Below are positions 7,876 to 17,418 of a stretch of 64,000 nt of DNA, piece after piece. The position numbers and the translations under genes are program-made. The DNA lies in assembly GCF_009604375.1 (NCBI RefSeq), contig NZ_WEGH01000001.1, forward strand, positions 2,170,001 through 2,234,000, in the 5' to 3' direction. How positions within the stretch are numbered: position 1 is the first letter of the stretch; the number at the start of each line of letters is the position of its first letter. Under the pieces are notes generated by a model. The model worked only from the letters and a program-made list of their open reading frames with translations. It was not told the origin of the DNA and searched no databases. This DNA is from Actinomadura macrotermitis (GTDB lineage Bacteria > Actinomycetota > Actinomycetes > Streptosporangiales > Streptosporangiaceae).

Positions 7876-8715
7876 TCAGCCCGGGGCGTGCGGCGGCAGG
7901 CCCGCCAGCTCGCGGGCCCGGGTGAACACCGCGTCCAGCATCTGCGTGGTGACCCGCCCGGTGAAGGTGTTCTGCTGGCTCGGGTGGTAGCAGCCGAGGA
8001 CCGCCACGGGGCCGGGGACCCCGGCGGGCGGCCCGATCTCGGCCTCCACCGCGTGCCCGAACTTCGGCCGCGGCCGCGGGATCGTGTACCCGGCCTGCTT
8101 CAGCGCGGGCCAGAGGCCCTGCCAGCCGAACCCGCCGAGCACCACGAAGCAGCGGACGCTCGCGGCGACGTCGGCGATCTCGCGGGCCAGCCAGGGCAGG
8201 CAGGTGTCGCGTTCGCCCGGGGTGGGCTTGTTGTCGGGCGGCGCGCAGCGCACCGTCGCGGCCATCCGGGCGCCGACGAGCCGCTGGCCGTCGTCGGCGC
8301 GCACGCTGGTCGGCTGGACGGCGAGGCCGGTCCGGTACAGGGAGGCGAACAGCCAGTCCCCCGACCGGTCGCCGGTGAAGATCCGGCCGGTCCGGTTGCC
8401 GCCGTGCGCGGCGGGCGCCAGCCCGACGATCATGATGGCGGGCGCGTCGTCGCCCCAGCCGGGCACCGGGCGGCCCCAGTACTCCTCGGCGGCGAACGAG
8501 CGGCGGCGCTCCACCGCGACCTTCTCGCGCCAGGCGACCAGCCGGTCGCAGGCCCGGCACACCGACTGCCGCGCGCACAGCCCGGGCAGGTCCGGGGCCG
8601 CGGCGGCGAGGTCCTGCACCTGGCGGGCGTCGTGCGCGACGGGCGTGCCGGGGCCGGCCGGGTCGCCGGGCCAGCCCGTCCCGGGCGGGACGAAGGGCGC
8701 GTTGGCGGTCGTCAT
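7876..8715 (-). CDS. Uracil-DNA glycosylase, family 5 (UDGb)
   Basis: Base-excision repair enzyme, 279 aa, removing uracil and other deaminated bases from DNA. Family-5 motifs are present: [14 protein letters not shown] at about residues 93-106 (Ala and His where family 1 has an active-site Asp) and [13 protein letters not shown] near 239-252. Cysteines in [14 protein letters not shown] near residue 50 and further C-terminal ones can bind the 4Fe-4S cluster of this family. Length is normal. It is divergent from the DUF2510 gene with a 171-bp shared promoter region. Family-5 enzymes are the usual second uracil glycosylase of high-GC actinobacteria. Confidence 0.92.
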   Translation of the reverse strand: MTTANAPFVPPGTGWPGDPAGPGTPVAHDARQVQDLAAAAPDLPGLCARQSVCRACDRLVAWREKVAVERRRSFAAEEYWGRPVPGWGDDAPAIMIVGLAPAAHGGNRTGRIFTGDRSGDWLFASLYRTGLAVQPTSVRADDGQRLVGARMAATVRCAPPDNKPTPGERDTCLPWLAREIADVAASVRCFVVLGGFGWQGLWPALKQAGYTIPRPRPKFGHAVEAEIGPPAGVPGPVAVLGCYHPSQQNTFTGRVTTQMLDAVFTRARELAGLPPHAPG

Positions 8716-8796
8716 GCCCCGATCCTGTCATGCCCGACCGGGCCGCTACCTGCGGTGGGAGTTACGGCGCAGTACGCAGTATTCAGCGGTGATCCC

Positions 8797-8824
8797 TGGA
8801 CAGGGTGGTGCATATCGATACGAT
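8797..8824 (+). promoter_or_regulatory. Promoter for the DUF2510 gene
   Basis: TGGACA (8797-8802), a 16-bp spacer, and TACGAT (8819-8824): a good match to a housekeeping promoter, about 60 bp before the TTG start at 8887. Confidence 0.6.
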
Positions 8825-8886
8825 GCGGTTCGCCGGGGTCGGGGAGACGGGGCGTCCGGCGCGCCGTTGCGACACGGAGGCAGGCC

Positions 8887-9663
8887 TTGACCCAGCCGGG
8901 CTGGTACGCGGATCCCTACGGCAGCGGAAGCATGCGCTGGTGGGACGGCCAGAACTGGACGCAGCACCTGAACCCCCAGCCGGCCGCCCGCCCGGGGGCG
9001 CCCGAGCGGCAGCCCCCGCAGCAGCAGCCCCCGCAGCACTATCCGCAGCAGTACCCGCCGCAGCAGCAGCCCGCCTGGGGTGCGCCCCAGGCCCTGCCGC
9101 CGCTGACGGTCAACGTGCGCGGCCTGCGGCTGCACGCCGACGCGCAGGTCATGGCCTACGGCAACGGCACCCTCGCGTGGGACCACGTGGAGTGGGTGGC
9201 GTACTGGGCGGCGAGCATGCCCGGCGGCCACGGGCAGCAGCCCGGCACCAGCTGGGTCTTCCAGATCGGCCGGCACCCCTTCCACGGCGGGCCGCGCCTG
9301 GAGGTCGTGCTGGACTCGGCCGACCTCACCGGGCAGGGCGGCGACGCCGAGCAGGTGTGGCTGCGGCTGGTCGAGCTGTGCCGGCGGCAGGCCGAGCAGC
9401 GGCTGGCCGCCGAGCTGGCCGGGCGGGTCCGCGCGGGCGAGTCGATCGACATCGCGCAGGGCCTCACCGTGCACCCGGGCGGGGTGCGCGGCAACCGGGT
9501 GTCGCTCAGCTGGTCCGCGATCGCCGACGCGGTGATCGAGAACGGCCGGGTCTGGATCCGGCAGTCCAGCGGCGGCTCGCCGGTGCTGTTCGTCCCGCAG
9601 CAGAACCCGAACGCGGTGCTGATCCCCGCGCTCCTGGCGGCGCTGAAGCAGCACCACCGCTGA
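8887..9663 (+). CDS. DUF2510 domain protein
   Basis: 258 aa. The N-terminal DUF2510 module (PGWYADPYGSGSMRWWDGQNWT, residues 4-25) is a short Trp-rich domain found on many actinobacterial cell-envelope proteins. A Pro/Gln-rich linker covers about residues 38-65, and the C-terminal 190 residues are a soluble domain with strands such as VNVRGLRLHADAQVMAYGNG. No transmembrane segment or signal peptide is seen, which is unusual because DUF2510 often precedes one. The TTG at 8887 is the start: GGAGG lies 6 nt upstream and the domain begins at once. Function unknown. It converges on ppx with 17 bp between. Confidence 0.8.
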   Translation: MTQPGWYADPYGSGSMRWWDGQNWTQHLNPQPAARPGAPERQPPQQQPPQHYPQQYPPQQQPAWGAPQALPPLTVNVRGLRLHADAQVMAYGNGTLAWDHVEWVAYWAASMPGGHGQQPGTSWVFQIGRHPFHGGPRLEVVLDSADLTGQGGDAEQVWLRLVELCRRQAEQRLAAELAGRVRAGESIDIAQGLTVHPGGVRGNRVSLSWSAIADAVIENGRVWIRQSSGGSPVLFVPQQNPNAVLIPALLAALKQHHR

Positions 9664-9680
9664 GGCCGGGCCGGCGACCG

Positions 9681-10613
9681 CTACGCCAGCGACCAGGCGA
9701 TGCCGTCGAGGATGTCGTGCTCGCTGACCACGACCGCGCCGAACCCGTACTCGCGCATGATCCGGTCCAGGATCAGCGCGCCCGCGCCGATCACGTCGAC
9801 CCGGCCCGGGTGCATGACGCCGAGCCGCGCGCGCTCGGCGCGGGTGGCGTGCAGCAGGCCGCGGGTGACCTCGTGCACCTGGCCCGCGGTGACGCGGGAC
9901 AGGTGGATGCGGGCGGGGTCGTAGGCGGGCAGCCCCTGGGCGATGCCGGAGATGGTGGTGACCGAGCCGGCCAGGCCGACCAGGGTGCGCGCCTCGTCCA
10001 CCGGGACGGCCTGGCGGACCCGCTCCAGCGCGGCGTCGATGTCGGCGGCGGCGCTGGAGATCTGGTCGGGCGAGGGCGGGTCGGCGTCCTTCAGGTGCCG
10101 CTCGGTCATCCGCACGCAGCCGATGTCGACCGACAGCGCGGCCTCCACCCGGGTGCCGCCGAGCACGAACTCGGTGGACCCGCCGCCGATGTCGACGACC
10201 AGGTAGGGGCGCGGCGGCCGCAGCGAGGCCAGCTCGCGGGTGGCGCCGGTGAAGGACAGGTTCGCCTCCTCCTCGCCGGTGATGACCTCGGGCACGACAC
10301 CGAAGATCTCCACCACGCCGCTGACGAAGTCGTCCCGGTTCTGCGCGTCGCGGGTCGCGCTGGTGGCGACCACGCGCACCTTCTCGGCGCCGTGCCGCTC
10401 GATCAGCGCGGCGTACCCGCGCATCGCGGCGAAGGTGCGCTCCAGCGCCTCGGGGGCCAGCCGGCCGGTCCGGTCCACGTCCTGCCCGAGCCGGACGATC
10501 TCCATCAGCCGTTCGACGTCGGTGAGCGTCCCGCCGTCGTCGCCGGAGGCGACGTCGGCGATCAGCAGGCGCACCGAGTTGGTACCGCAGTCGACGGCGG
10601 CGACACGGGTCAC
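9681..10613 (-). CDS. ppx: Exopolyphosphatase / guanosine pentaphosphatase (Ppx/GppA family)
   Basis: 310-aa member of the ASKHA phosphatase fold that hydrolyses terminal phosphates of polyphosphate or pppGpp. Motifs: DCGTNSVRLL near the N terminus (phosphate 1), the conserved TSATRDAQN, and VVDIGGGSTEF near residue 140 (phosphate 2); EEEANLSF lies between them. It is the short actinobacterial form without the C-terminal HD extension of E. coli Ppx. The GTG start overlaps the upstream DUF501 stop by 4 bp. The order eno, FtsB-like, DUF501, ppx matches mycobacterial eno-Rv1024-Rv1025-ppx2. Confidence 0.92.
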   Translation of the reverse strand: MTRVAAVDCGTNSVRLLIADVASGDDGGTLTDVERLMEIVRLGQDVDRTGRLAPEALERTFAAMRGYAALIERHGAEKVRVVATSATRDAQNRDDFVSGVVEIFGVVPEVITGEEEANLSFTGATRELASLRPPRPYLVVDIGGGSTEFVLGGTRVEAALSVDIGCVRMTERHLKDADPPSPDQISSAAADIDAALERVRQAVPVDEARTLVGLAGSVTTISGIAQGLPAYDPARIHLSRVTAGQVHEVTRGLLHATRAERARLGVMHPGRVDVIGAGALILDRIMREYGFGAVVVSEHDILDGIAWSLA

Positions 10614-11170
10614 GAGGGCTCCTCGGTCCGGGGGGTGCTTGCGGGGGCGCTGTCGCCGGGGCCGCTGTCGTCGGGGACGCAGACGCACGGGCCCGAGCGC
10701 CACCACTCGGGCAGCGCCTCCAGGGCCTCGCGGCCGATCGGGTTGGTTCCGGGGACGGCCAGCTCGTGCCCGATCAGGGCGTGCAGGCACTTGACGCGCT
10801 CGGGCATGCCGCCGGCGCTCTGCATGCCGGCCGGCAGCGGCTCGATGCCGTCCTCGGCGGCGGCCTCGTCGCGGCGGCGCAGGTAGTCCTCGTGCGCGGC
10901 GGTGTACTCGGCCTTCAGCGCGGGCTCGGTGGCCAGCCGCGCCTGCATCTCGCGCATGACGCCGCCGCCCTCCAGCGTGCCGATGGCCGAGGCGGCCTTC
11001 GGGCAGGTCAGGTAGAACAGCGTCGGGAAGGGGGTGCCGTCGGGCAGCCGCGGCGCCGTCTCGATGACGGCGGGCAGCCCGCACGGGCAGCGGTAGGCCA
11101 CCCGGCGGATGCCGCGCGGCTCCCGGCCGAGCTGGGCCGCCACGGCGGCCTCGTCACGTTCGTCGATCAT
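10610..11170 (-). CDS. DUF501 domain protein
   Basis: 186 aa, cytosolic. It has the conserved DUF501 pattern: YRCPCGLPAVIET near residue 27, TLFYLTCPKA, the glycine-rich GTLEGGGVM, and C-terminal KCLHALIGHELA. Clustered cysteines (CPC, CPK, KCLH) suggest metal binding, but this is inference; the family has no assigned activity. The last 30 residues are low-complexity. It is coupled to ppx by a GTGA overlap and follows the FtsB-like gene. The ATG at 11170 is the first codon of the conserved domain. Confidence 0.85.
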   Translation of the reverse strand: MIDERDEAAVAAQLGREPRGIRRVAYRCPCGLPAVIETAPRLPDGTPFPTLFYLTCPKAASAIGTLEGGGVMREMQARLATEPALKAEYTAAHEDYLRRRDEAAAEDGIEPLPAGMQSAGGMPERVKCLHALIGHELAVPGTNPIGREALEALPEWWRSGPCVCVPDDSGPGDSAPASTPRTEEPS

Positions 11171-11198
11171 GAGTGTCCCCACCCCGCGCGTCCGGGGT

Positions 11199-11639
11199 TC
11201 AGCGTGTCCGGTCGGCGGTCTCCACCGACCGCCAGAGCGTCTCGTACCAGGGCGGCCTGCTCGCCGGACCGCCCTGCTGGGTCTGCTGCCCGTTGCCGGC
11301 GCCACCGTCCAGGACGATGTAGCACTTCTCCTCGGGCCTGCAGTAGTGCAGCCGCTGCCGCGCCTCACGCTCAATGTAGGCCTTGTCGGCCAGCTGCTGC
11401 TTGCGCCGGGCCAGTTCGTCGACCTGCCGGCGGGCCACCGCCTCCTTGTGCCGGAGGTCGGCGATCTCCTGGCGCTGCGCGATGTACTCGCGCACGGGGT
11501 AGGCCAGGCTGAGCGCGATCGCGCACATCACCACCGCCAGGATGGCGGCGCGGCTGGTCAGCGCGTTGCGGCGGCCGCCGCCCGGGGAGGCGTCGGGGCC
11601 TCTCCGGGCGGCGCCGTCACGGTCCTCGGCGGCGGCCAA
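11199..11639 (-). CDS. Septum formation initiator protein, FtsB/DivIC-like
   Basis: 146-aa bitopic membrane protein. A basic cytoplasmic tail (residues 1-30) is followed by one transmembrane helix (about 31-50), then a coiled coil (IAQRQEIADLRHKEAVARRQVDEL...) and the conserved AYIEREARQRLHYCRPEEKCYIV. The family links FtsL and FtsQ in the divisome. The tail after residue 110 is Gln/Gly-rich and probably disordered. The TTG at 11639 lies 7 nt after the eno stop, so translation is probably coupled. Two cysteines in the extracellular RLHYC-RPEEKC could form a disulfide, which is less usual. Confidence 0.85.
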   Translation of the reverse strand: MAAAEDRDGAARRGPDASPGGGRRNALTSRAAILAVVMCAIALSLAYPVREYIAQRQEIADLRHKEAVARRQVDELARRKQQLADKAYIEREARQRLHYCRPEEKCYIVLDGGAGNGQQTQQGGPASRPPWYETLWRSVETADRTR

Positions 11640-11646
11640 GGCGCGC

Positions 11647-13038
<1,392 letters not shown>

Positions 13039-13064
13039 TTACGAAATCGTGGCGCGCAAGCGAC

Positions 13065-13115
13065 TTGACGCGATGATTACCTACCTTGTCTACTGTTCAC
13101 GTCAAACAGACTTGA
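13065..13115 (+). promoter_or_regulatory. Promoter and possible operator of the sulfonate-type ABC operon
   Basis: TTGACG (13065-13070), an 18-bp spacer and TCTACT (13089-13094) resemble a housekeeping promoter. ACTTGA occurs at 13063-13068 and again at 13110-13115, the second inside TCAA-N6-TTGA, so a regulator could bind around the start site. Confidence 0.4.
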
Positions 13116-13134
13116 TAAGTAGGGATTACCGACA

Positions 13135-14181
13135 ATGCATCGCAGGTTCCGCGCCCGAGTGGCCGCCGCAGCCCTGATCGTCCTCGCCGGTGGGACGCTC
13201 GCCGCCTGCGGCGGTGACTCCAAGGACGACAAGTCCGGTGCCGCCGCTCCGCTGCGGCTCGGCTACTTCCCGAACATCACCCACGCCACCGCGCTGGTCG
13301 GGCTGCAGAAGGGCATCTTCGCCAAGCACCTCGGCGCGGCCCCGAAGGCGTCCTCGTTCAACGCCGGCCCGGCCGCGGTCGAGGCGGTGTTCTCCGGCGC
13401 GGTGGACGCCACCTTCGTCGGCCCGAACCCCTCGATCAACGCCTGGGCCAAGTCGCACGGCAAGGCGGTGCACATCATCTCCGGCGCCGCGTCCGGCGGC
13501 GTCGCGCTCATCGTCAAGCCCGGCATCAACGGGGTGCAGGACCTCAAGGGCAAGAAGATCGCCACCCCGCAGCTCGGCAACACCCAGGACGTGGCGGTGC
13601 GCTACTGGCTGAAGAAGAACGGCCTCACCGCCAACAAGGACGGCAGCGGCGACGTCAAGATCGTCCCGCAGGAGAACGCGCAGACCCTGCAGACGTTCGC
13701 GCAGGGGAACATCGACGGCGCCTGGGTGCCCGAGCCGTTCGCGTCCCGGCTGGTGCTGGAGAGCAAGGGCAAGAAGCTGCTCGACGAGAAGTCGCTGTGG
13801 CCCGGCGGCAAGTTCGTCATCACCAACCTCCTCGTCCGGCAGGACTACGAGAAGAAGCACCCCGAGCAGGTGAAGAAGCTGCTCCAGGCCGTGGTGGAGA
13901 CCACCGACTTCATCAACAACAACCAGGACGAGGCCAAGAAGGCCGTCAACGAGCAGCTGAGCGCGCTGAGCGGCAAGCCGCTGAAGCCGCAGATCCTGGA
14001 CTCGGCCTTCAAGGAGATCCAGTTCACCACCGACCCGGTCGCGTCCTCGCTGTTCGAGGGCGCCAAGCACGCCGAGGACGTCGGCCTGCTGGAGAAGACC
14101 GACCTGAACGGCATCTACAACCTCGGCCCCCTGAACGACGTGCTCAAGGCGGCCGGAAAGGCAGCGGTGAGCGACAAGTGA
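13135..14181 (+). CDS. ABC transporter substrate-binding lipoprotein, aliphatic-sulfonate type
   Basis: 348-aa lipoprotein. The signal peptide ends in the lipobox LAAC with Cys24 as lipid anchor. The mature part is an NMT1/SsuA-type periplasmic-binding fold: LRLGYFPNITHATALVGLQKGIFAKHL, then GAVDATFVGPNPSINAW, DLKGKKIATPQLGNTQDVAVRYWL, and GNIDGAWVPEPFASRL. It captures the solute outside the cell. Sulfonates such as taurine or alkanesulfonates are the likely ligands, but other NMT1-type substrates are possible. It is translationally coupled to the ATPase gene by a GTGA overlap. Confidence 0.87.
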   Translation: MHRRFRARVAAAALIVLAGGTLAACGGDSKDDKSGAAAPLRLGYFPNITHATALVGLQKGIFAKHLGAAPKASSFNAGPAAVEAVFSGAVDATFVGPNPSINAWAKSHGKAVHIISGAASGGVALIVKPGINGVQDLKGKKIATPQLGNTQDVAVRYWLKKNGLTANKDGSGDVKIVPQENAQTLQTFAQGNIDGAWVPEPFASRLVLESKGKKLLDEKSLWPGGKFVITNLLVRQDYEKKHPEQVKKLLQAVVETTDFINNNQDEAKKAVNEQLSALSGKPLKPQILDSAFKEIQFTTDPVASSLFEGAKHAEDVGLLEKTDLNGIYNLGPLNDVLKAAGKAAVSDK

Positions 14182-14981
14182 CACAGGCCACCACGGCCGC
14201 CCCTAGCCGGACCGCCTCCGCGGTCCGGCTTTCGGGCGTCTCCAAAGCATTCGGCTCCGGCGCCACCGCGCTGCTGGCGCTGGACAACGTCTCCCTCGAC
14301 GTCTCCCCTGGCGAGTTCGTCTGCCTGCTCGGTGCGTCCGGCTGCGGCAAGAGCACCCTGCTGAACCTCGTCGCCGACCTGGACTCCCCCAGCGCCGGGA
14401 CGATCGACACCGGCGACGCCAAGGTCGCGCTGATGTTCCAGGAACCGGCACTGTTCCCCTGGCTGAACGTCACCGCCAACATCGAGCTGGCGCTGAAGAT
14501 GCGCGGCGTCCCCCGCAAGGACCGCCGAGAGCGCGCGGCCGAGCTGCTGCGGTCGGTGCACCTGGGCGACTTCGCCAAGAAGCGGCCGCACCAGCTGTCC
14601 GGCGGCATGCGCCAGCGCGTCGCCCTCGCGCGCGCGCTCGCACTGACCGTGGACGACTCCGACGGCCAGAAGGGCACCGTCCTGCTGATGGACGAGCCGT
14701 TCGGCGCACTGGACGCCATGACCCGCGACCTGCTGCACGACGAGATCGAGCGGATCTGGCGGGAGCGCGGGCTGACCGTCGTGTTCGTCACCCACAACGT
14801 CCGTGAGGCCGTCCGCCTCGGCGACCGGGTGGTGCTGCTGTCCAGCCGCCCCGGCCGGGTCGTGCAGGAGTTCCCCGTGCCGATGGAGCGTCCGCGGCGC
14901 ATCGACTCGCCGGAGGTGTCGTCGCTCGCGGCGACCATCACCGACCGGCTGCGTGAGGAGGTCGGCCGCCATGGCGCATGA
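14178..14981 (+). CDS. ABC transporter ATP-binding protein, SsuB/TauB-like
   Basis: 267-aa ATPase energising the importer. Walker A is GASGCGKST (52-60), Q-loop ALMFQEPALFPW, signature LSGGMRQR (about 140-147), Walker B LLMDEP (about 170) followed by the D-loop FGALDAMTR, and H-loop VFVTHN (about 203). An insertion ALTVDDSDGQKGTVL before Walker B is slightly longer than usual. The GTG start overlaps the binding-protein stop by 4 bp, and the stop overlaps the permease start by 11 bp, so the three subunits form one operon. Confidence 0.93.
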   Translation: MTQATTAAPSRTASAVRLSGVSKAFGSGATALLALDNVSLDVSPGEFVCLLGASGCGKSTLLNLVADLDSPSAGTIDTGDAKVALMFQEPALFPWLNVTANIELALKMRGVPRKDRRERAAELLRSVHLGDFAKKRPHQLSGGMRQRVALARALALTVDDSDGQKGTVLLMDEPFGALDAMTRDLLHDEIERIWRERGLTVVFVTHNVREAVRLGDRVVLLSSRPGRVVQEFPVPMERPRRIDSPEVSSLAATITDRLREEVGRHGA

Positions 14982-15888
14982 CGTGGGCGTGAACGTGGAC
15001 CTGGACGACGTGGACGCCGCCCCGCCCGAGGCGGGCGGCGGCTCCCGGCTCAGCCGGGAGATCAGCGGCCTGGACGCGCTGGAGCTCGCCGCCGGCGCCC
15101 GCCGCAACCCGCTGCTGCGGGCCTGGTCGGCGACCTGGCCGATGCTGACCGCGGTGCTGATCGCGCTCGCCGGCTGGCAGGCCGTGGTGTGGAGCGGCTG
15201 GAAGGACCCCTGGGTGCTGCCCGGCCCGGCCGACACCCTGCCGGTCTTCTGGGACCAGGTGACCAGCGGCCGGTTCTGGTCGGCGGTCGCCCGCACCATG
15301 CAGCGCGCGCTCGTCGGCTTCGCGGTGTCGGTCGTGGTGGGCGTGCTGGTCGGCGCGCTGGTGTCGCGCTCGCGGGTGCTGCGGCGCGCGTTCGGCTCGC
15401 TGATCACCGGCCTGCAGACGATGCCGTCGATCGCCTGGTTCCCCCTGGCGATCCTGCTGTTCCAGCTGAGCGAGAGCGCGATCCTGTTCGTGGTGGTGCT
15501 CGGCGCCGCGCCCTCGATCGCCAACGGGCTGATCGCGGGCGTGGACTACACCCCGACGATCCTGCTGCGCGCCGGCAAGGTGATGGGGCTGCGCGGGGTG
15601 AACCTGTACCGGCACCTGATCCTGCCCGCGTCGCTGCCGTCGTTCGTGGCGGGGCTGAAGCAGGGCTGGGCGTTCGCCTGGCGCAGCCTGATGGCCGGCG
15701 AGCTGCTGGTCATCATCGGCAGCACCACCTCGCTCGGCGTGCTGCTGTCGCAGGCCCGGGAGCTGAACAACACCGCCGACATGATCTCCTACATGATCGT
15801 CATCCTGATCATCGGGATCGTGTTCGACCAGCTGTTCGGCGTGGTGGACCGCGCGCTGCGGCGGCGCTGGGGGCTGCGCGCGGACTGA
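14971..15888 (+). CDS. ABC transporter permease, SsuC/TauC-like
   Basis: 305-aa inner-membrane permease with about six transmembrane helices. The cytoplasmic coupling motif is GLRGVNLYRHLILPASLPSFVAGLKQGWAFAWRSLMAGELL, split over about residues 208-248, a form of the EAA loop of the sulfonate/nitrate permease group. The first 60 residues are an extra hydrophilic acidic tail. The ATG at 14971 has GAGGAGG just upstream, inside the ATPase gene. It completes a binding protein, ATPase and permease set. No monooxygenase gene (ssuD or tauD) lies nearby. Confidence 0.92.
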   Translation: MAHDVGVNVDLDDVDAAPPEAGGGSRLSREISGLDALELAAGARRNPLLRAWSATWPMLTAVLIALAGWQAVVWSGWKDPWVLPGPADTLPVFWDQVTSGRFWSAVARTMQRALVGFAVSVVVGVLVGALVSRSRVLRRAFGSLITGLQTMPSIAWFPLAILLFQLSESAILFVVVLGAAPSIANGLIAGVDYTPTILLRAGKVMGLRGVNLYRHLILPASLPSFVAGLKQGWAFAWRSLMAGELLVIIGSTTSLGVLLSQARELNNTADMISYMIVILIIGIVFDQLFGVVDRALRRRWGLRAD

Positions 15889-15896
15889 CGCCCGCC

Positions 15897-15935
15897 CGGG
15901 CTTTCAGCACGGGCTTTCACCACGGGCTTTCAGCA
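15897..15935. repeat. Three tandem copies of a 13-bp unit
   Basis: The unit CGGGCTTTCAGCA occurs three times in a row (15897-15909, 15910-15922 with two changed bases, 15923-15935) and a fourth partial copy follows. It begins 8 bp after the permease stop and ends about 90 bp before the sensor-kinase start. It could be a direct-repeat operator or a slippage product. Confidence 0.7.
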
Positions 15936-16027
15936 CGGGTCCTTTAACTTCGTGCGGGCTGAAACCCGCCGGGGCCGGGCAGGAACCGAGGACCAAGGAC
16001 GTCCTCGACCCCGCAAAGGCGACATCG

Positions 16028-17416
16028 GTGCCCCGATTCCCCGGCCGGCAGTGGTGGCGGCGGCGGTCGCCGCCACCACCGGGGATCCGTGTCCGGCTGA
16101 CCCTGTTCGTGGTGCTGTGCACCGCGATCCTGGCGGGCGCGCTGTGCACGGTGATGGTGCTGCTGTTCCACCAGCGGGCGCTGGACGCCGCCGAGCAGGC
16201 GCTGGACCAGCAGGGCCGCCGGGTGCTCGCCCAGGCCGCGACGGGCACGCTGCCCGGCGGCCTGATCTACACCGGCGGCCGCGAGCTGGTCCAGGTGATC
16301 GGCCCCGACGGCGGCGTCTACGCCGCGAGCGCGCCGATGCTCGGCTACCCGCCGGTCCCCTCCGGGCCGGACGCCGCCGTCATCGAGCGCGACATCCGCC
16401 GCGACGGCCGCAGCTGCCGGGTCCGGGCGCCCGGCGACGGCTGCCACCTGGTCACCGAGTACCGGACCCAGACCGTCGGCGGCCCGGTCACGGTGTACGC
16501 GCTCGCCCGCGTCCCGGACCTGCTGCCCGACCCCGCGCTGGCCGCGCTGCTGCTCCTCGGCGTCCCGCTGCTGGCCGGGCTGGCCGGCGCCGGCACCTGC
16601 CTGACGGCCGGGCGCGCGCTGCGCCCGGTCGAGCGGATCCGCGCCGAGCTCGACGAGATCACCGCCACCGACCTGGAGCGGCGCGTCCCGGTGCCGCCGC
16701 AGCACGACGAGATCCGCCGGCTGGCCGACAGCGTCAACGCCACCCTGGACCGGCTGGAGGCGGCGGTGGCCAAGCAGCGCGGGTTCGTCTCCGACGTCTC
16801 GCACGAGCTGCGCACCCCGCTGACCGGCCTGCGGATGGAGCTGGAGCTGGCGCTCGCCGACCCCGAGGCCGACGACCTGCGCGAGACGCTGGCCGCGACG
16901 CTGCGCAACGCCGACCGGCTGCAGGCCGTCCTGGAGGACCTGTTCGCGCTGGTGCGGCTGGACACCCACCAGATGGGCTCCGAGCCCGTCGACCTGCACG
17001 AGCTGACCGACACCGAGGTGCTGCGGCGCCCCCGGCGCAGCCGGGTCCGGGTCGAGGCCGACGGCCCGGTGGTCGTGCACGGCGGCCGCGCCGAGCTGGC
17101 CCGGCTGCTCACCAACCTGATCGACAACGCCGACCGGCACGCCGAGAGCACGGTCTCGATCCGGCTGTCCACCGAGCCCGGCGAGGTCGTCGTGGAGGTC
17201 GTCGACGACGGGCCGGGCATCGCCCCCGAGGACCGGGGGCGGGTCTTCGAGCGCTTCACCCGCCTGGCCGAGGGCCGCCACCACGACGCCGGCAGCACCG
17301 GACTCGGCCTGGCCATCTCCCGCGACATCGCCGCCGCGCACGGCGGCTCGCTCATCCTCACCGACCGCCTGGACGGCGAGCGCGGCGCCCGGTTCGTCCT
17401 GCGCCTGCCGGAGTGA
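16028..17416 (+). CDS. Sensor histidine kinase without an adjacent response regulator
   Basis: 462-aa membrane kinase. There are two transmembrane helices (about 23-48 and 172-198) around an extracellular sensor of some 120 residues. A HAMP linker begins at TAGRALRPVERI. The HisKA box SDVSHELRTPLTGL carries His near 259. The HATPase_c part has NLIDNADRHAE (N box), DDGPGIAPED (G1) and GSTGLGLAI (G2). The sensor has two cysteines about 13 residues apart (SCRV...GCHLV). No response regulator lies on either side; the next gene converges with a 2-bp gap. The GTG start lacks a clear ribosome site. Confidence 0.88.
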   Translation: MPRFPGRQWWRRRSPPPPGIRVRLTLFVVLCTAILAGALCTVMVLLFHQRALDAAEQALDQQGRRVLAQAATGTLPGGLIYTGGRELVQVIGPDGGVYAASAPMLGYPPVPSGPDAAVIERDIRRDGRSCRVRAPGDGCHLVTEYRTQTVGGPVTVYALARVPDLLPDPALAALLLLGVPLLAGLAGAGTCLTAGRALRPVERIRAELDEITATDLERRVPVPPQHDEIRRLADSVNATLDRLEAAVAKQRGFVSDVSHELRTPLTGLRMELELALADPEADDLRETLAATLRNADRLQAVLEDLFALVRLDTHQMGSEPVDLHELTDTEVLRRPRRSRVRVEADGPVVVHGGRAELARLLTNLIDNADRHAESTVSIRLSTEPGEVVVEVVDDGPGIAPEDRGRVFERFTRLAEGRHHDAGSTGLGLAISRDIAAAHGGSLILTDRLDGERGARFVLRLPE

Positions 17417-17418
17417 CC

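Noticed and set aside
8716..8886. GATATC/ATCGAT-type palindrome near 8811 as an operator
   Set aside because: It is only 6-8 bp and is explained by the -10 box of the promoter at 8797-8824.
6409..9663. Open frame of more than 1000 codons on the plus strand across the NADH dehydrogenase and glycosylase genes
   Set aside because: It runs antisense to two well-supported genes. Its translation is His/Arg/Val/Gly-rich, which is the usual shadow of GC-biased third positions. Only the end (from 8887) is a real gene.
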